This document shows, piece after piece, positions 1-9,930 of a stretch of 27,500 nucleotides of DNA (within the stretch, counting starts at the first letter, position 1; the number at the start of each line of letters is the position of its first letter). Source of the stretch: Piromyces finnis (Eukaryota > Neocallimastigomycota > Neocallimastigomycetes > Neocallimastigales > Neocallimastigaceae); the NCBI GenBank assembly GCA_002104945.1, contig MCFH01000101.1:1-27500 (forward strand), in the 5' to 3' direction. A model generated the notes under the pieces. That model did no database searches, had not been told where the DNA came from, and saw only the letters and a list, made by a program, of their open reading frames with translations. A program made the position numbers and the translations under genes.

Positions 1-2
1 GT

Positions 3-608
3 AAATGGAGAATGTGTATTGATTATAGAAGACTTAATGAAATTACCATTAAGGATTCTTATGCACTTCCTTTTATTGATGAATTAATTTCTTCTGTTAA
101 TGGTGCAAAAATATTTTCTGCTTTAGATTTATATTCTGGCTATCATCAAATTCCTATGAATCCAAATGATATTGAAAAAACTGCTTTTACAACAAAATTT
201 GGTAATTATAATTTTAAAGTAATGCCATTTGGTTTAACTAATGCTCCCGCTACTTTCCAGCGAGAAATGAATAGGATTCTCTTACCATTAATTGGTAAAT
301 GTCTTTTTGTTTATATTGATGATATTGTTGTTTATTCTAAATCACCTGAAGAACATCTTTATCATTTACAACAAGTTTTTGAAATATTATCTAAATATAA
401 TCTTTCTCTTAATTTACAAAAATGTAAATTCTTTCAAGAAAAGGTAGAAGTACTAGGACATGTACTTACACCTAATGGATTAAAAACTGTTCCTTCTAAA
501 GTTCAAAGTATTGCCTTATGGAATGCTCCAAGAAATGTTAATGAACTAAGATCATTCCTAGGTTTAGCTAGTTATTACCGGCAAATTTATTCAAAATTTT
601 TCTATTAG
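3..608 (+). CDS. pol: Ty3/gypsy pol: reverse transcriptase domain (partial, ends at a frameshift)
   Basis: RNA-dependent DNA polymerase domain, truncated at its N-terminus by the window edge. Counting from the methionine at 12, CIDYRRLN (residues 2-9) and LDLYSGYHQIP (39-49, motif A with the first catalytic aspartate) are followed by FGLTNAPATFQ (73-83) and the catalytic YIDD box (101-104, bases 312-323). ECLGHVL-like and LRSFLGLASYYR motifs come next, as usual at the RT-connection boundary. The frame runs into TAG at 606-608. The expected continuation is in the next frame from about 598, so the stop is caused by one extra T in the run at 597-601. The catalytic residues are all present. The slip is either a recent mutation or an assembly error in a homopolymer. 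Confidence 0.92.
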   Translation, partial: KWRMCIDYRRLNEITIKDSYALPFIDELISSVNGAKIFSALDLYSGYHQIPMNPNDIEKTAFTTKFGNYNFKVMPFGLTNAPATFQREMNRILLPLIGKCLFVYIDDIVVYSKSPEEHLYHLQQVFEILSKYNLSLNLQKCKFFQEKVEVLGHVLTPNGLKTVPSKVQSIALWNAPRNVNELRSFLGLASYYRQIYSKFFY

Positions 609-2376
609 AGCAAGTTCTCTTTTTAATTTATTAAAGAAAGACCAAGAATATATTTGGTCACAAGAATGTAATGATGCTTTTGAAGATATTCGACAATGTC
701 TATTAAGTGATCCTATTTTAAGTTATCCTGATTTTAATAAAGAATTTATTATTCGTACTGATGCATCAACTAATGGCATTGGTGCTGTACTCTTACAGGT
801 GGAGGGGGACAAATTGGAACATCCAATTTGTTGTATTAGTCGTACTTTATCTACTTCAGAAAAGAATTATTCTGTTACTGATCTTGAAGGATTAGCAATT
901 TATTATGCTATTTTACAATTTCGTCAATATATTATAAGTAATAAAAATCCTACCATATTAATTACCGATCATAAACCATTACTTGGATTCTATAAAAAGA
1001 ATATTCCATCAAAAGGTAGACATGCAAGATGGATTGAAGAATTTAATAAATATAAAATTGAATTAAAATATGATAAAGGAAAGAAAAATGTTTTTGCTGA
1101 TGCTCTTTCAAGATTGCCTTCTAAAAACTCTAATGAAATAGTAAATTGCGCTTATGCAATTTTATCTGATTTTAATCCAAGAGATTTAGACCTACCTGAA
1201 GGAATAAAAAAATATTTTACTAAAAATTATCAAGTTGTTGATAATACTCTTTATTACAAAAAGGATGAATTATATCTTAAAGTTATTTATAAAGATGAAG
1301 ATAAAAAGGATATTATTAGTCGTGCTCATTCTGTTGGTCATGAAGGTGCTGAAAAGACCACAAATAGAATTTTAAAATCTTACTATTGGCCTGGTATTTG
1401 GAATGATGTAAGAATGTGGGTAAAGTCCTGTAGAAAATGTCAACTTTGTAGACCTAAGCCTTTACCTAAAAATACTGAAGATAATATAACCCCAATTGAA
1501 CAACCATTTACTAGAGTCGGATTAGATATAGTTGGTCCATTACCACTTACTAAACATGGAAATTCTTATATTATTACCCTTGTTGATTATTTCACCAAAT
1601 GGGTTGAAGCTAAAGCAATCCCAAATATGAAATCAGAAGAAGTAATAAAATTTTTAATAGAAGTAATAACAAGACACGGTCCACCAGAAATAATTGTTAC
1701 TGATAATGGAAGTTCGTTTATGTCTGATATTACTAAAATGATGATTGATCTATATGGATCATGGGTTCATTTTGTTTCTCCTCATCACCCACAATCTAAT
1801 GGTATGATTGAAAATAGAAACAAAGAAATTGGAAAAACTTTAAGACTTTTAATTGAAAATGAATCCGAATGGGATGAATATTTACCATCTGCACTTTGGG
1901 CACTTAGAACCACCAAAAATTCAAAAACTAAGTTTAGTAGTTTCGAACTATTATATGGTAGAAGAGACACATGGCCATTAGAAATAATGTTTCCTGATAT
2001 TTATAAAGATCCTAATGAAACAGAAGAAGAATATATTTTTCGAAGATTTTTAAGGCATCAAAATTGGGTAAAACAAGCTACTGAATATTCTAATCATGCT
2101 AATCAATATTGGGAACATAGAATAGGTTTATCCAAAGCTTTAAAGAAGACTTATAAACCAGGTGATTATGTTATGATAAGATTAATAGGAAGAAGTAAAT
2201 TAAATCCTTATTTTTATGGTCCTTATAAAGTTGTTAATAAACAAAAATTTAATACTGTTGTACTTGAAGATCCACATACAGGAAAACTACTTGATAGAAA
2301 TGTGCATATTAAAAATATTTTTCCTTACGTTCTACCAGAACAAAATTTGACTTCAAGGGACGAAGTTAATTCTTAA
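598..2376 (+). CDS. pol: Ty3/gypsy pol: RNase H and integrase domains
   Basis: Continuation of pol in the frame shifted relative to the RT part; the frame is open from about 598, so the methionine at 799 is not a real start. RNase H: TDAS near 748-759 supplies the first acidic residue; counted from the methionine at 799, the LEG glutamate is residue 30 and the TDHKP aspartate residue 57. Integrase: HHCC zinc finger H177, H181, C211, C214; catalytic triad D243 (LDIVGP), D302 (TDNG) and E338 (ENRNKE), which gives DD35E spacing; GPY motif near 474-476. There is no chromodomain. The C-terminus ends 13 bp before the LTR, across the polypurine tract. Apart from the upstream slip it looks functional. 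Confidence 0.93.
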   Translation, partial: FSIRASSLFNLLKKDQEYIWSQECNDAFEDIRQCLLSDPILSYPDFNKEFIIRTDASTNGIGAVLLQVEGDKLEHPICCISRTLSTSEKNYSVTDLEGLAIYYAILQFRQYIISNKNPTILITDHKPLLGFYKKNIPSKGRHARWIEEFNKYKIELKYDKGKKNVFADALSRLPSKNSNEIVNCAYAILSDFNPRDLDLPEGIKKYFTKNYQVVDNTLYYKKDELYLKVIYKDEDKKDIISRAHSVGHEGAEKTTNRILKSYYWPGIWNDVRMWVKSCRKCQLCRPKPLPKNTEDNITPIEQPFTRVGLDIVGPLPLTKHGNSYIITLVDYFTKWVEAKAIPNMKSEEVIKFLIEVITRHGPPEIIVTDNGSSFMSDITKMMIDLYGSWVHFVSPHHPQSNGMIENRNKEIGKTLRLLIENESEWDEYLPSALWALRTTKNSKTKFSSFELLYGRRDTWPLEIMFPDIYKDPNETEEEYIFRRFLRHQNWVKQATEYSNHANQYWEHRIGLSKALKKTYKPGDYVMIRLIGRSKLNPYFYGPYKVVNKQKFNTVVLEDPHTGKLLDRNVHIKNIFPYVLPEQNLTSRDEVNS

Positions 2377-2389
2377 AAGGCCGAGAAAC
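2375..2389 (+). other. Candidate polypurine tract of element 1
   Basis: A mostly purine stretch (AAAAGGCCGAGAAAC) overlaps the pol stop codon and abuts the TG at 2390 that starts the inferred 3' LTR. This is where plus-strand priming would be expected. It is not a pure purine run (CC and a final C interrupt it), so the call rests mainly on position. Confidence 0.5.
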
Positions 2390-3179
2390 TGATAAATAAT
2401 GAAATTAATAAATATAAAATTATTATTATACCTGATTTTTAAGTTAACCCTAAAAGTAACTTAAAACAAGTTATAGTTTAATTAAGTACTTTACCAAAAT
2501 TCTTAAATAAAATTAATCCTAAACACTGCATATATTTTGATTATTGAAAGAAAATAATAAACTTTAATTAATCGAGATCAAAATATATAACTTTTGTTAA
2601 ATTAATTATTAAATTAAATATTTAATAACTTCGTTAGTAAATTACACTTTAAAAGTAAACAAATATAATAATTCATGTTATAAAATAATATAATTAAACA
2701 CCTTTATTAAAACATTAAAAATAATTATTACTTTAATTAATTGTAAAATAAACAACTTTTATATTCTTTAACTTTTAATTATTTCTTTTATTGTTATTTC
2801 TAATTACTTTTATTACTTTTATTGTAAATAGTTATTAATTTTATTGTTTTAATGTAAATAGTTTAAATTTAAAAGAAAATATAAATACATGTAAATATTC
2901 TTATTTTAATCATTATTATTATTATTAATAAAGAAATATTATAATTTTAATAATCACTTTTATAATTAATTAAATAAAATTTTAAATATTTAAATATTAG
3001 AAAAACGAGTGTTTCTAATAAAACAATTTAGTGTTTTTAATAAAACAATTTTATTAATCTTTATAAAAACAATTTCAAATTCTAATCCATATAACTTATA
3101 TAGTTATAACTCAAGATATAATATAATAATCACTTATTGAAGTAAAATTCAAAATTAAGATTATTATCAAATTATATCA
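2390..3179 (+). repeat. 3' LTR of element 1 (790 bp)
   Basis: It begins TGATAAATAATGAAATT, close to the start of other LTRs here (6231: CGATAAAGAATGAAATT). It ends with the family hairpin at 3115-3178 followed by A (TATATCA). The next four bases are TTTC, the same four that follow the related LTRs ending at 5705 and 6226. A TATA-like AATATAAATACATGTAAA motif lies near 2880-2897, and the same motif occurs in LTRs at 11135-11845 and 15717-16448, so it is a candidate LTR promoter. The matching 5' LTR is outside the window, so LTR identity and age cannot be measured. Confidence 0.75.
3115..3179 (+). other. LTR-terminal (U5-end) hairpin of element 1
   Basis: Outer stem GATATA (3115-3120) with TATATC (3173-3178). 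Inner stem ATAATAATC (3123-3131) with GATTATTAT (3159-3167). Unpaired ACT (3132-3134) faces TTAA (3155-3158), and a top stem TTGAA/TTCAA closes the loop. The same layout with different stem sequences ends the LTRs at 5705, 6226 and 17655. Confidence 0.7.
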
Positions 3180-4365
3180 TTTCAAATAAATAATTAAATT
3201 TATAAATTACAAATTAATAATAATAACAATAATGTTGTCACGAATACTAGTAAAATTACAATTTCAAGATCACTTGGAATTGTGAAATCACTTATGAAAA
3301 TTCAAAATCAACAAATATTTTATTTTCAAATAAATTATAAAATTTTATTAAGAAATATTTAAAAATTTAGAAAAGGTTAAAATATGACCTTAACCCTTAA
3401 TAATTTTTATAATAAATAACTTTAACCCTTATCGTTAAAATGGAATAAGGAAAAACACGCGTATCTCCTCAACGAATGACGATTTTTGAATAAAAATATT
3501 TTGGTTATAATTACGTTCGTTAGAAAGCCACGCTCGAGACAAACAACATATCTTAAAATCAGGTCAATATCTCTGCTGGTTCACGAGATATTCCAATTTA
3601 AAGATATTTTGTTAGCAATGATTAATTGTTTATTCAGAGAATGATCACCCCTGATATATCAAACATAAATCATTCACTCAAAGTATAAAAATTATTGTTT
3701 AATTAAATTAAAATTATTTTCCGGAACTAATTAACTTTATTTTATAATAATTATTTCAATAACATAATTTATAATCTTTGAACTAGAGGATTATAATTAT
3801 TAATATTATATTCAATGAATTATATTATAATCAAGAAATAATTAATATTATGAATATTATAAACAATAGTTATTTTTTAATAATTAGGAATAAGTCTTAA
3901 GTTTAGTTTAAGTATTATAAAATATATTATGAATATAATCATGTATTGAAAAGTTATTTTATTATTAAATGTAAAATTACAAATAGTATAAATAGTTTAG
4001 AATAATTTATGAAATTAAAATCTTTGTAAAGATTATTAACCAAAAATTATTAACCATAAATTATTAAATTATTAACTATAAATTATTAACTAAAGATTAT
4101 TAACTATAAATTATTAACTATTAATAATAATTAATACTTAATGAGTATCACTACTAAATAATCTTATTATTATATATTTTAGCACTATATCATTAAATAA
4201 AATAAAAGAAATTATTTTAACCATAATATATAATTTAATTATTCATTTATAAATCAATTAAGATTATTTTAATAAAACATTTTTTTTTCTAACCTAGTTA
4301 TCTTTTAACCTTTTATTTAATTTAATATTTTAATATTAAATTATAAGTTTAGTAAAACTTTTACA
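3180..4365. other. AT-rich non-coding DNA with an LTR-like patch
   Basis: No gene is seen. The less AT-rich patch at about 3436-3620 contains TTAGAAAG followed by GGTTCACGAGATATTCC and ATTTAAAGAT. A similarly ordered patch occurs at 26640-26825 (TTAGAAAG, TAGTTCTTGAGATATAGC, ATTTAAAGAT). The two look like diverged copies of one LTR or UTR segment. Near 4040-4130 there are loose repeats of a TTATTAACTATAAA-like unit. Confidence 0.4.
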
Positions 4366-4870
4366 AATGTCATGAATATTAGTGGATTCATGATAATTTA
4401 TTTAAATAATGTTTTATACATTTAATTAATTAGGAGTAATAATTTTATAAAACATTATTAAACAATATTTTTAGAGATTTCTATTAATTATAATTATTAA
4501 GATTTTATATTTATTAAAGTTTAAATAATATCTCTTTGTTCATTTGATGTGGAAGGAAATTTAAATAAATGAAATAGTTAGTCATTCCTCCCTCAAATGA
4601 TTGAAATGGTTTAAGCAATTAAATAAAGGCAAGTCATAAGCTTAAAATCATTATATAAATATTTAATATATTTTAATTTATAGAATAGTTAATTATATTA
4701 AAATTGAAATCATGTATTTTATAATTAATGTAACTTATTAAATAGATTAATCATTTATTAATTGATTTAAAAATTATAAATACTCGAAATTGATTCAACA
4801 ATTGAACTTTTCGAGAAATCATTAAGTTTGATAACTCTACTTAGTGAATTAATAAAATATTTGGTTAATA
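4366..4870 (+). repeat. Dispersed repeat F, copy 1 (inverted partner at 21370-21840)
   Basis: The reverse complement of 21370-21840 matches this stretch along most of its length. Shared landmarks in order are CATGAAT..AGTGGATTCATGAT (a short hairpin), TTTATTTAAATAATG, TTAATTAATTAGGA, TTTGTTCATTTGA..GAAGGAAATT, CATTCCT, TTTATAGAATAGTTAATTA and a hairpin bounded by CTCGA/TCGAG or its equivalent. Hairpin positions are kept while the stem sequences differ. No coding potential is seen. It may be an old LTR, but TG..CA ends with a TSD were not found. Confidence 0.6.
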
Positions 4871-4994
4871 AGATGTATTAATAAATTTATTAATAAATAA
4901 AAGTATTATAATAATACATAATTTATATTAAATTAATAAGTAGGGTTAGGGCATTCTGACCTAACTTACCTAAATTCATCTTAGATCCTTAACA

Positions 4995-5195
<201 letters not shown>

Positions 5196-5196
<1 letters not shown>

Positions 5197-5265
5197 TAAA
5201 ACAAAGATAAAAATTAAAATATTTAACATGTATAAAATTATTAAATTAAAAATTATAAATGTAAA

Positions 5266-5296
<31 letters not shown>

Positions 5297-5705
5297 TAAA
5301 TTAAATAGTTTATATTTGTTTATAGTTATACTTTAAAATAATAATTTTGTATAAATAGTAATAGAAAACATTCATTTTAAAAGATGTTCCTAATAATCCG
5401 TTAAAATTAGATAATAATATTAAATTTATTAAAATAATATTTATAATTATGTTCATATACATACGAGATGTATTAATAATAAAATATATATATATATTTA
5501 ATAATACGAGAGCTATTAAATATCAAAATTTATAATTAAATAAATTTATTTTATAAAACTAACTAATACTTGAAAATGAACAAGTATAAAAACCATTTAT
5601 TTTCATTTTCTTTATTTTTTATTTATTAAATATTTTTTTTAGATACAGATATTATCACTTTCTATATTTCATTTATAGAATTAAGATAATATTCTTACCG
5701 TATCA
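5196..5705 (+). repeat. LTR A of the tandem LTR array (diverged)
   Basis: Homologous along its length to the LTR at 5710-6226: for example TAATAGAAAACATT..TTTTAAAA with CTAAT and AAAATTAGA downstream, and ATACGAGATGTATTA. Its left end beside the (AAT)n block is approximate. It ends in the family hairpin (outer GATAC 5642-5646 / GTATC 5700-5704; inner ATATTATC 5649-5656 / GATAATAT 5685-5692; top TTCTATA 5660-5666 / TATAGAA 5674-5680) and terminal CA at 5704-5705. TTTC follows. Confidence 0.7.
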
Positions 5706-5709
5706 TTTC

Positions 5710-6226
5710 TAATAAAGAATAAAATTTATAAATAATCAATCAATATAAACTCTGACTTAAAAATTTTATTATAAATCTAATATTAAATTAAAATAGCAAA
5801 CAATTAAGATAATGTAAAATATAAATATTTAATTAAATTTTAAAAATGTAAAATATAAACAATTTTTGTTTATAAACAAACTTAAATGTAATTAAATAGT
5901 ATAAATTGAAATAGAAAACATTATTTTAAAAACTGTTACTAATTAGCCAGGAAAATTAGAATATTTTAATAATAAAATAATAAATTAATATTTAATATAT
6001 TTTCTTTTATAATACATAGCGAGATGTATTATATATTTATTTATTTTAAATAAATAAACTGATGTTATAAAACAAAATATTTTTAAAACTTTAAATTATA
6101 TTTATTAATTATATATAAAACTTGTAGAATGAGCAAGTGAGCAAGTAAAAATAAATCATTCAATTACACACGAATATACCACTTTCTAATTTTATTTAGA
6201 ATTAAGGTATATTTAAACTTGTGTCA
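5710..6226 (+). repeat. LTR 2 of the tandem array (517 bp), left arm of an inverted repeat
   Basis: It starts TAATAAAG (TG decayed to TA) and ends TTGTGTCA. It is flanked by TTTC at 5706-5709 and TTTC at 6227-6230, a 4-bp duplication. The terminal hairpin has outer ACACA (6166-6170) / TGTGT (6220-6224), inner AATATACC (6173-6180) / GGTATATT (6206-6213) and top TTCTAA/TTAGAA. Its reverse complement recurs at 7228-7734 with high similarity, so the pair could fold into a roughly 0.5-kb stem with a 1-kb loop. Confidence 0.8.
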
Positions 6227-6230
6227 TTTC

Positions 6231-6290
6231 CGATAAAGAATGAAATTTATAAATAATTAGTCAATATAAAATCTGATTTTAATGTCAAAA
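6231..6290 (+). repeat. LTR 3 fragment of the tandem array (5' end only)
   Basis: CGATAAAGAATGAAATTTAT matches LTR starts at 5710 and 2390. It lies directly after the second TTTC, and similarity fades after about 60 bp. This makes the order LTR-TTTC-LTR-TTTC-LTR start. Confidence 0.6.
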
Positions 6291-6622
6291 TCACAATTCA
6301 TGAAATTTGACATTTCATGAAATTTCATAATTTTGAAATTATTAATTAAATTAATTAAAATATTAATTTAATAATATTTTACTAATAATAGTTTATTTAA
6401 TATAAATATTAAACAAACCAATTAGTAAAATATGATTCATTTAAATAATTATTAATATTATTTTTAACAACTTATTAATATCGATATTTAAAGAAAATTA
6501 TATTATATTATTATTATATTTTATTAATATTTATATTTATATTTATATTATTATACATGTATAACTTAAATTATATTATTATTATACTTTATTAATATCA
6601 ATATTATATTAAAGATGAAAGT

Positions 6623-7223
6623 ATAAATAAGTTGAACAAAGAACAACTTTAAGAAGTTCTTTGTGAGATTATTAATACTCATTTTTTTATATAGTAAATT
6701 CAATATTTAAAATTGATAATTATCTATTTATATTATAAAAATTAAATAAAATAATTCTTTATATTTAAATAATATTTATTTTATATTTAAATAATATTTA
6801 TATAATATTTAATATGTATTATTATAGTAAATAATATTATTAATTATTAACCAATAATAGTTAATATATATTAATAATATTATAAAAGAAAACATGTAAA
6901 CAAACGCTAATACTTTAGCGTTAGTATTAAAGTAAAATAATGTAATAAATAATTAATAATAAAGAATAGTTATATTTAAAATAGTTAAAGATACTTTATA
7001 TTAGTAAGAGAAATAAGGCGAATAAACATTTATTATTATATATAACTAAATTGTTTTATTCATTATTTAATTACTGATTTCTTTATAAATTTTAATATAA
7101 AAACATTACATATAATACTAGCTCGTGTGAGAGGTTGTTATTTATTTATTATTGTAATATTTTTTTATATAAAATAATATATAAATCTATCCCTCTTATA
7201 GAAAATATAATAAACCTTTTACA
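6623..7223 (-). repeat. Diverged LTR-like copy related to the tRNA-associated T family
   Basis: On the minus strand the right end reads TGTAAAAGG, the start of the T-family LTR at 25109. The AATACTAACGCTAAAGTATT hairpin region (near 6905-6930) matches those at 22740-22765 and 25380-25400. An 8-bp perfect hairpin CAAAGAAC/GTTCTTTG near 6637-6664 sits where the T-family terminal hairpin would be. AAAGT precedes 6623; the right flank starts AAAG before the next LTR. AAAGT is common in such DNA, so the left limit is tentative. Confidence 0.5.
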
Positions 7224-7227
7224 AAAG

Positions 7228-7734
7228 TGACACAAGTTCAAATACTTAATTCTAAATAGGTTTAGAAAGTGGTATATTTGTATGTAATTGAATGATTTAT
7301 TTTTACTTGCTCACTTGCTCATTCTACAAGTTTATATAAATACTAAATATAATTTAAAGTTTTAAAAACATCTTGTTTTATAATATTAGTTTATTTATTT
7401 AGAAAAAATGTATAATACATCTCGCTATGTATTATAAAAGAAAATATATTAAAAATTAATTTATTATTTTATTATTAAAATATTCTAATTTTCCTGGCTA
7501 ATTAGTAACAGTTTTTAAAATAATGTTTTCTATTTCAATTTATACTATTTAATTACATTTAAGTTTGTTTATAAACAAAAATTGTTTATATTTTACATTT
7601 TTAAAATTTAATTAAATATTTATATTTTACATTATTTTAATTGTTTACTATTTTAATTTAATATTAGATTTATAATAAAATTTTTAAGTCAGAGTTTATA
7701 TTGATTGATTATTTATAAATTTTATTCTTTATCA
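7228..7734 (-). repeat. Solo LTR in inverted orientation (507 bp), right arm of the inverted repeat
   Basis: The minus-strand sequence begins TGATAAAGAATAAAATTTAT and ends CTTGTGTCA, matching 5710-6226 almost throughout. AAAG flanks it on both sides (7224-7227 and 7735-7738), a 4-bp TSD. It sits directly against the right end of the older LTR-like copy ending at 7223. Its terminal hairpin is partly decayed. Confidence 0.8.
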
Positions 7735-7738
7735 AAAG

Positions 7739-8337
7739 TCTGTCACAATACCATATATAAAAATTTAAAAAATTTTGACACATGGAAAAAAATAAAATTT
7801 ATTTTTTAAATTTTTATTAAAAAAATTCAAAGTATAAAATTTCTAATCCTTTGAGATTATTAAATTTTTTTCAATTATTAAAATTTTATTATTAAAAATT
7901 TTATTTTAAATTTATTAACTATTTACAATAATTATAGTAATTATTAATTTATAAAAATTAAATATTTTATAATTAAACAATAGTTAATTAAAATTAAAAA
8001 TGTAATAATTAAAATTGTTCATGTATAAAAAGAACAAAAATTGACAAAAATTACGAAGCTTTAGCGTTAGTAATTTTTTTTTACTTAAAGTCAATAAAAT
8101 TTATAAACTCCTATAAAACCTACAATTTTAAAAATTTTAATATTTTTAATAACTTAATATATTCTGATATTAAGTTATTACTAAAATAAAGATATTATTT
8201 AATTTTCTTTATATAAATATCATTAGCTTTACGCCTTTAATAGGAAAGCGTATTATATTTGTTAGTTAATATAACTAGTGTGCTTACCACACTTTTCTTT
8301 AATAAAAAATCGCTTTTTTTTATAAAGCTATAAAGTA
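7739..8337. other. AT-rich non-coding DNA upstream of tRNA-Ser
   Basis: No gene is seen. It contains a TTTAGCGTTAGTAATT motif near 8061 resembling the minus-strand T-family core. A palindrome TAATAACTTAATAT..ATATTAAGTTATTA lies near 8147-8179. No LTR with convincing ends could be delimited here. Confidence 0.4.
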
Positions 8338-8419
8338 GTCACTTTGGCGGAGTGGTTAACGCGGTGGCCTGCTAAGCCATTTCCCTTTGGGAGCGCAGGT
8401 TCGAGTCCTGCAGGTGACG
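8338..8419 (+). tRNA. tRNA-Ser(GCT)
   Basis: An 82-nt serine tRNA of the class with a long variable arm. Acceptor GTCACTT pairs with AGGTGAC (one G-T wobble), discriminator G. The anticodon stem GTGGC/GCCAT encloses loop CTGCTAA with anticodon GCT at 8371-8373, reading AGC/AGT codons. The variable arm TCCC-TTT-GGGA is typical of Ser. The B box GGTTCGAGTCC is intact and there is no intron. No T4 run lies between this gene and the next tRNA 10 bp downstream, so Pol III probably reads through. Confidence 0.96.
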
Positions 8420-8429
8420 AAATATTTAT

Positions 8430-8502
8430 GCGAAGTTGGCGCAGTCGGCAGCGCGTAAGTCTCATAATCTTAAGGTCGTGAGTTCGAACCTCACACTTCG
8501 CA
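8430..8502 (+). tRNA. tRNA-Met(CAT), elongator
   Basis: A 73-nt tRNA: acceptor GCGAAGT/ACTTCGC with discriminator A, D arm GCGC..GCGC, anticodon loop CTCATAA with CAT at 8463-8465, and T arm GTGAG-TTCGAAC-CTCAC. The G1:C72 pair and the ordinary TTCGAAC T-loop make it the elongator, unlike the initiator at 25025-25096. It lies 10 bp after tRNA-Ser and is followed by a long T run. Confidence 0.95.
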
Positions 8503-8519
8503 TATTATTTTAAATAGAA

Positions 8520-8532
8520 TTTTTTTTTTTTC
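8520..8532 (+). terminator. Pol III terminator of the Ser-Met tRNA pair
   Basis: A run of about 12 T starts 18 bp after the tRNA-Met 3' end. It is the first strong oligo-T after tRNA-Ser, with only TTTT at about 8507-8510 before it. Confidence 0.65.
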
Positions 8533-8600
8533 TTTATTTTAAAAACCATGCATAAATATTAAACTATAAAGCAATATACCGATATATAATAATAATAAAC

Positions 8601-8770
<170 letters not shown>

Positions 8771-9129
8771 AATAATAATAATAATCATTATCGTCATAAT
8801 CAAATGTTTTTTTATTTAGTTATTTTTTTTTTTTTATTTTATTTTAAATAATAAACTAATAAAAAAATTTTTTACTTAATTTTATTTGGTTATTTATAAA
8901 ATATATTCATTATTAGTTTTGCTTATTAAGTTATGCTAATGTTACTAATATTTTATTAATTATATTATTAAATTGCTAATCTTTCAAAGAACTTCAAAAA
9001 CTACTTTAATTCTTTGTTTAAACACTTTTTCTTACATTTAATAAAAATGCATTGATATTAATAATAAGAATAAAAATAAAAATAGAAATAAAATTATAAT
9101 TTTAAACTAAATATTAATATTAATATTAT

Positions 9130-9535
9130 ATAATACGAATTGTCATAAAATTGTGTAAAGCTAGACACAAAATCGAATAGATTACGACATCTAATCTTTT
9201 ACAGTAACAACACAGAATAAAATATGTTTTTATATAAATTTTTTTTATTAATTTACTGTAATAAAATTGTTAATCACAATTACATCGATAAAATGATGAA
9301 AAATACCTTCTATTTATATTTTTCCTAAATACATTTATATTATATTATAACTATTTATTTAATATTGATATAAAATATAAATTATAAACCTTAATTATTA
9401 TAAATTGGTAAATATATAATAATTACATAAAATCCATAAATTTATTTACTACAAAAATCTTAAGTTTACATAAAAAGTTATAGTCGTGGCGTATATTTAA
9501 ATTATGATTATCACGAGATATTATTGTACATAAAT
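9130..9535 (-). repeat. Diverged inverted copy of the G-family LTR
   Basis: The reverse complement of about 9280-9330 matches 14986-15050 closely: ATGTATTTAGGAAAAATATAAATAGAAG, then ATTTTATCGATGTAATTG. The candidate hairpin near 9485-9513 (TCGTG/CACGA) and its GTGGCGT also resemble the G-family terminal hairpin. The exact ends and TSD were not found. Confidence 0.5.
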
Positions 9536-9694
9536 AAATGTTATTTCTTATTTCATTAATGTTTCTATATTTATTTTATATATTATTACTAATTTTATTA
9601 TATTTATATTATTTCTAGTTCTAAATTAAATTTTATATTACTTATTCTTAAATTAAATATTTAGTATATATTATGGAAAATATGAATTATTGAA

Positions 9695-9782
9695 AACACG
9701 TTTTGTATTATTAATATTAATAATCAATAAAGTATTTAATCACAAAAACCCTTGAAAAATAAGATTGAATTGAACCGTGTTA
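9695..9782 (+). repeat. Probable 3' end of the 5' LTR of element 2
   Basis: A hairpin like that of the element-1 LTR family: outer stem AACACG (9695-9700) / CGTGTT (9776-9781), inner TTAATC/GATTGA with a T-G wobble, AC on the 5' side and TAA on the 3' side. It is followed by A. The rest of the 5' LTR could not be delimited. Confidence 0.45.
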
Positions 9783-9789
9783 TATTATT

Positions 9790-9804
9790 TGGTGGAGATA
9801 TCGG
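9790..9804 (+). other. Candidate primer-binding site of element 2
   Basis: TGGTGGAGATATCGG begins with TGG, as expected for a site complementary to a tRNA 3' CCA end, shortly after the inferred LTR end and about 140 bp before gag. It matches none of the four tRNAs in this window, so the primer is unknown. Confidence 0.35.
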
Positions 9805-9930
9805 TTCTTTTAAGGGAGGAGTGATTGTAGTTGTATTTTAATTATTTTGAATAGTAGTTGCTGATTTAAAATAATTTTACTTTGTGTTATTTATATATGT
9901 ATATATATATAATTGTATTCTATTATAAAA

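Larger units (their letters stand above)
1..3179 (+). mobile_element. Ty3/gypsy LTR retrotransposon, 3' portion (element 1)
   Basis: The 3' part of a Metaviridae-type retrotransposon whose gag, protease and 5' LTR lie left of the window. The order visible is reverse transcriptase, RNase H, integrase, polypurine tract and 3' LTR, which is the Ty3/gypsy order (integrase after RNase H). The integrase ends in a GPY-type C-terminus and no chromodomain follows before the stop at 2374-2376. The reading frame is open throughout except for one single-base slip at 597-601. The LTR start at 2390 and hairpin-bearing end at 3179 resemble the LTRs at 5710-6226 and 7228-7734, so those probably come from relatives of this element. 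The 5' end cannot be checked. Confidence 0.9.

Noticed and set aside
1785-1970. Minus-strand open frame inside the integrase
   Set aside because: It is a shadow of the well-supported integrase on the plus strand.
7740-8331. An LTR ending just upstream of tRNA-Ser, flanked by AAAGT on both sides
   Set aside because: The ends are not TG..CA, and AAAGT is frequent by chance in this DNA; no similarity to the delimited LTRs was seen across it.
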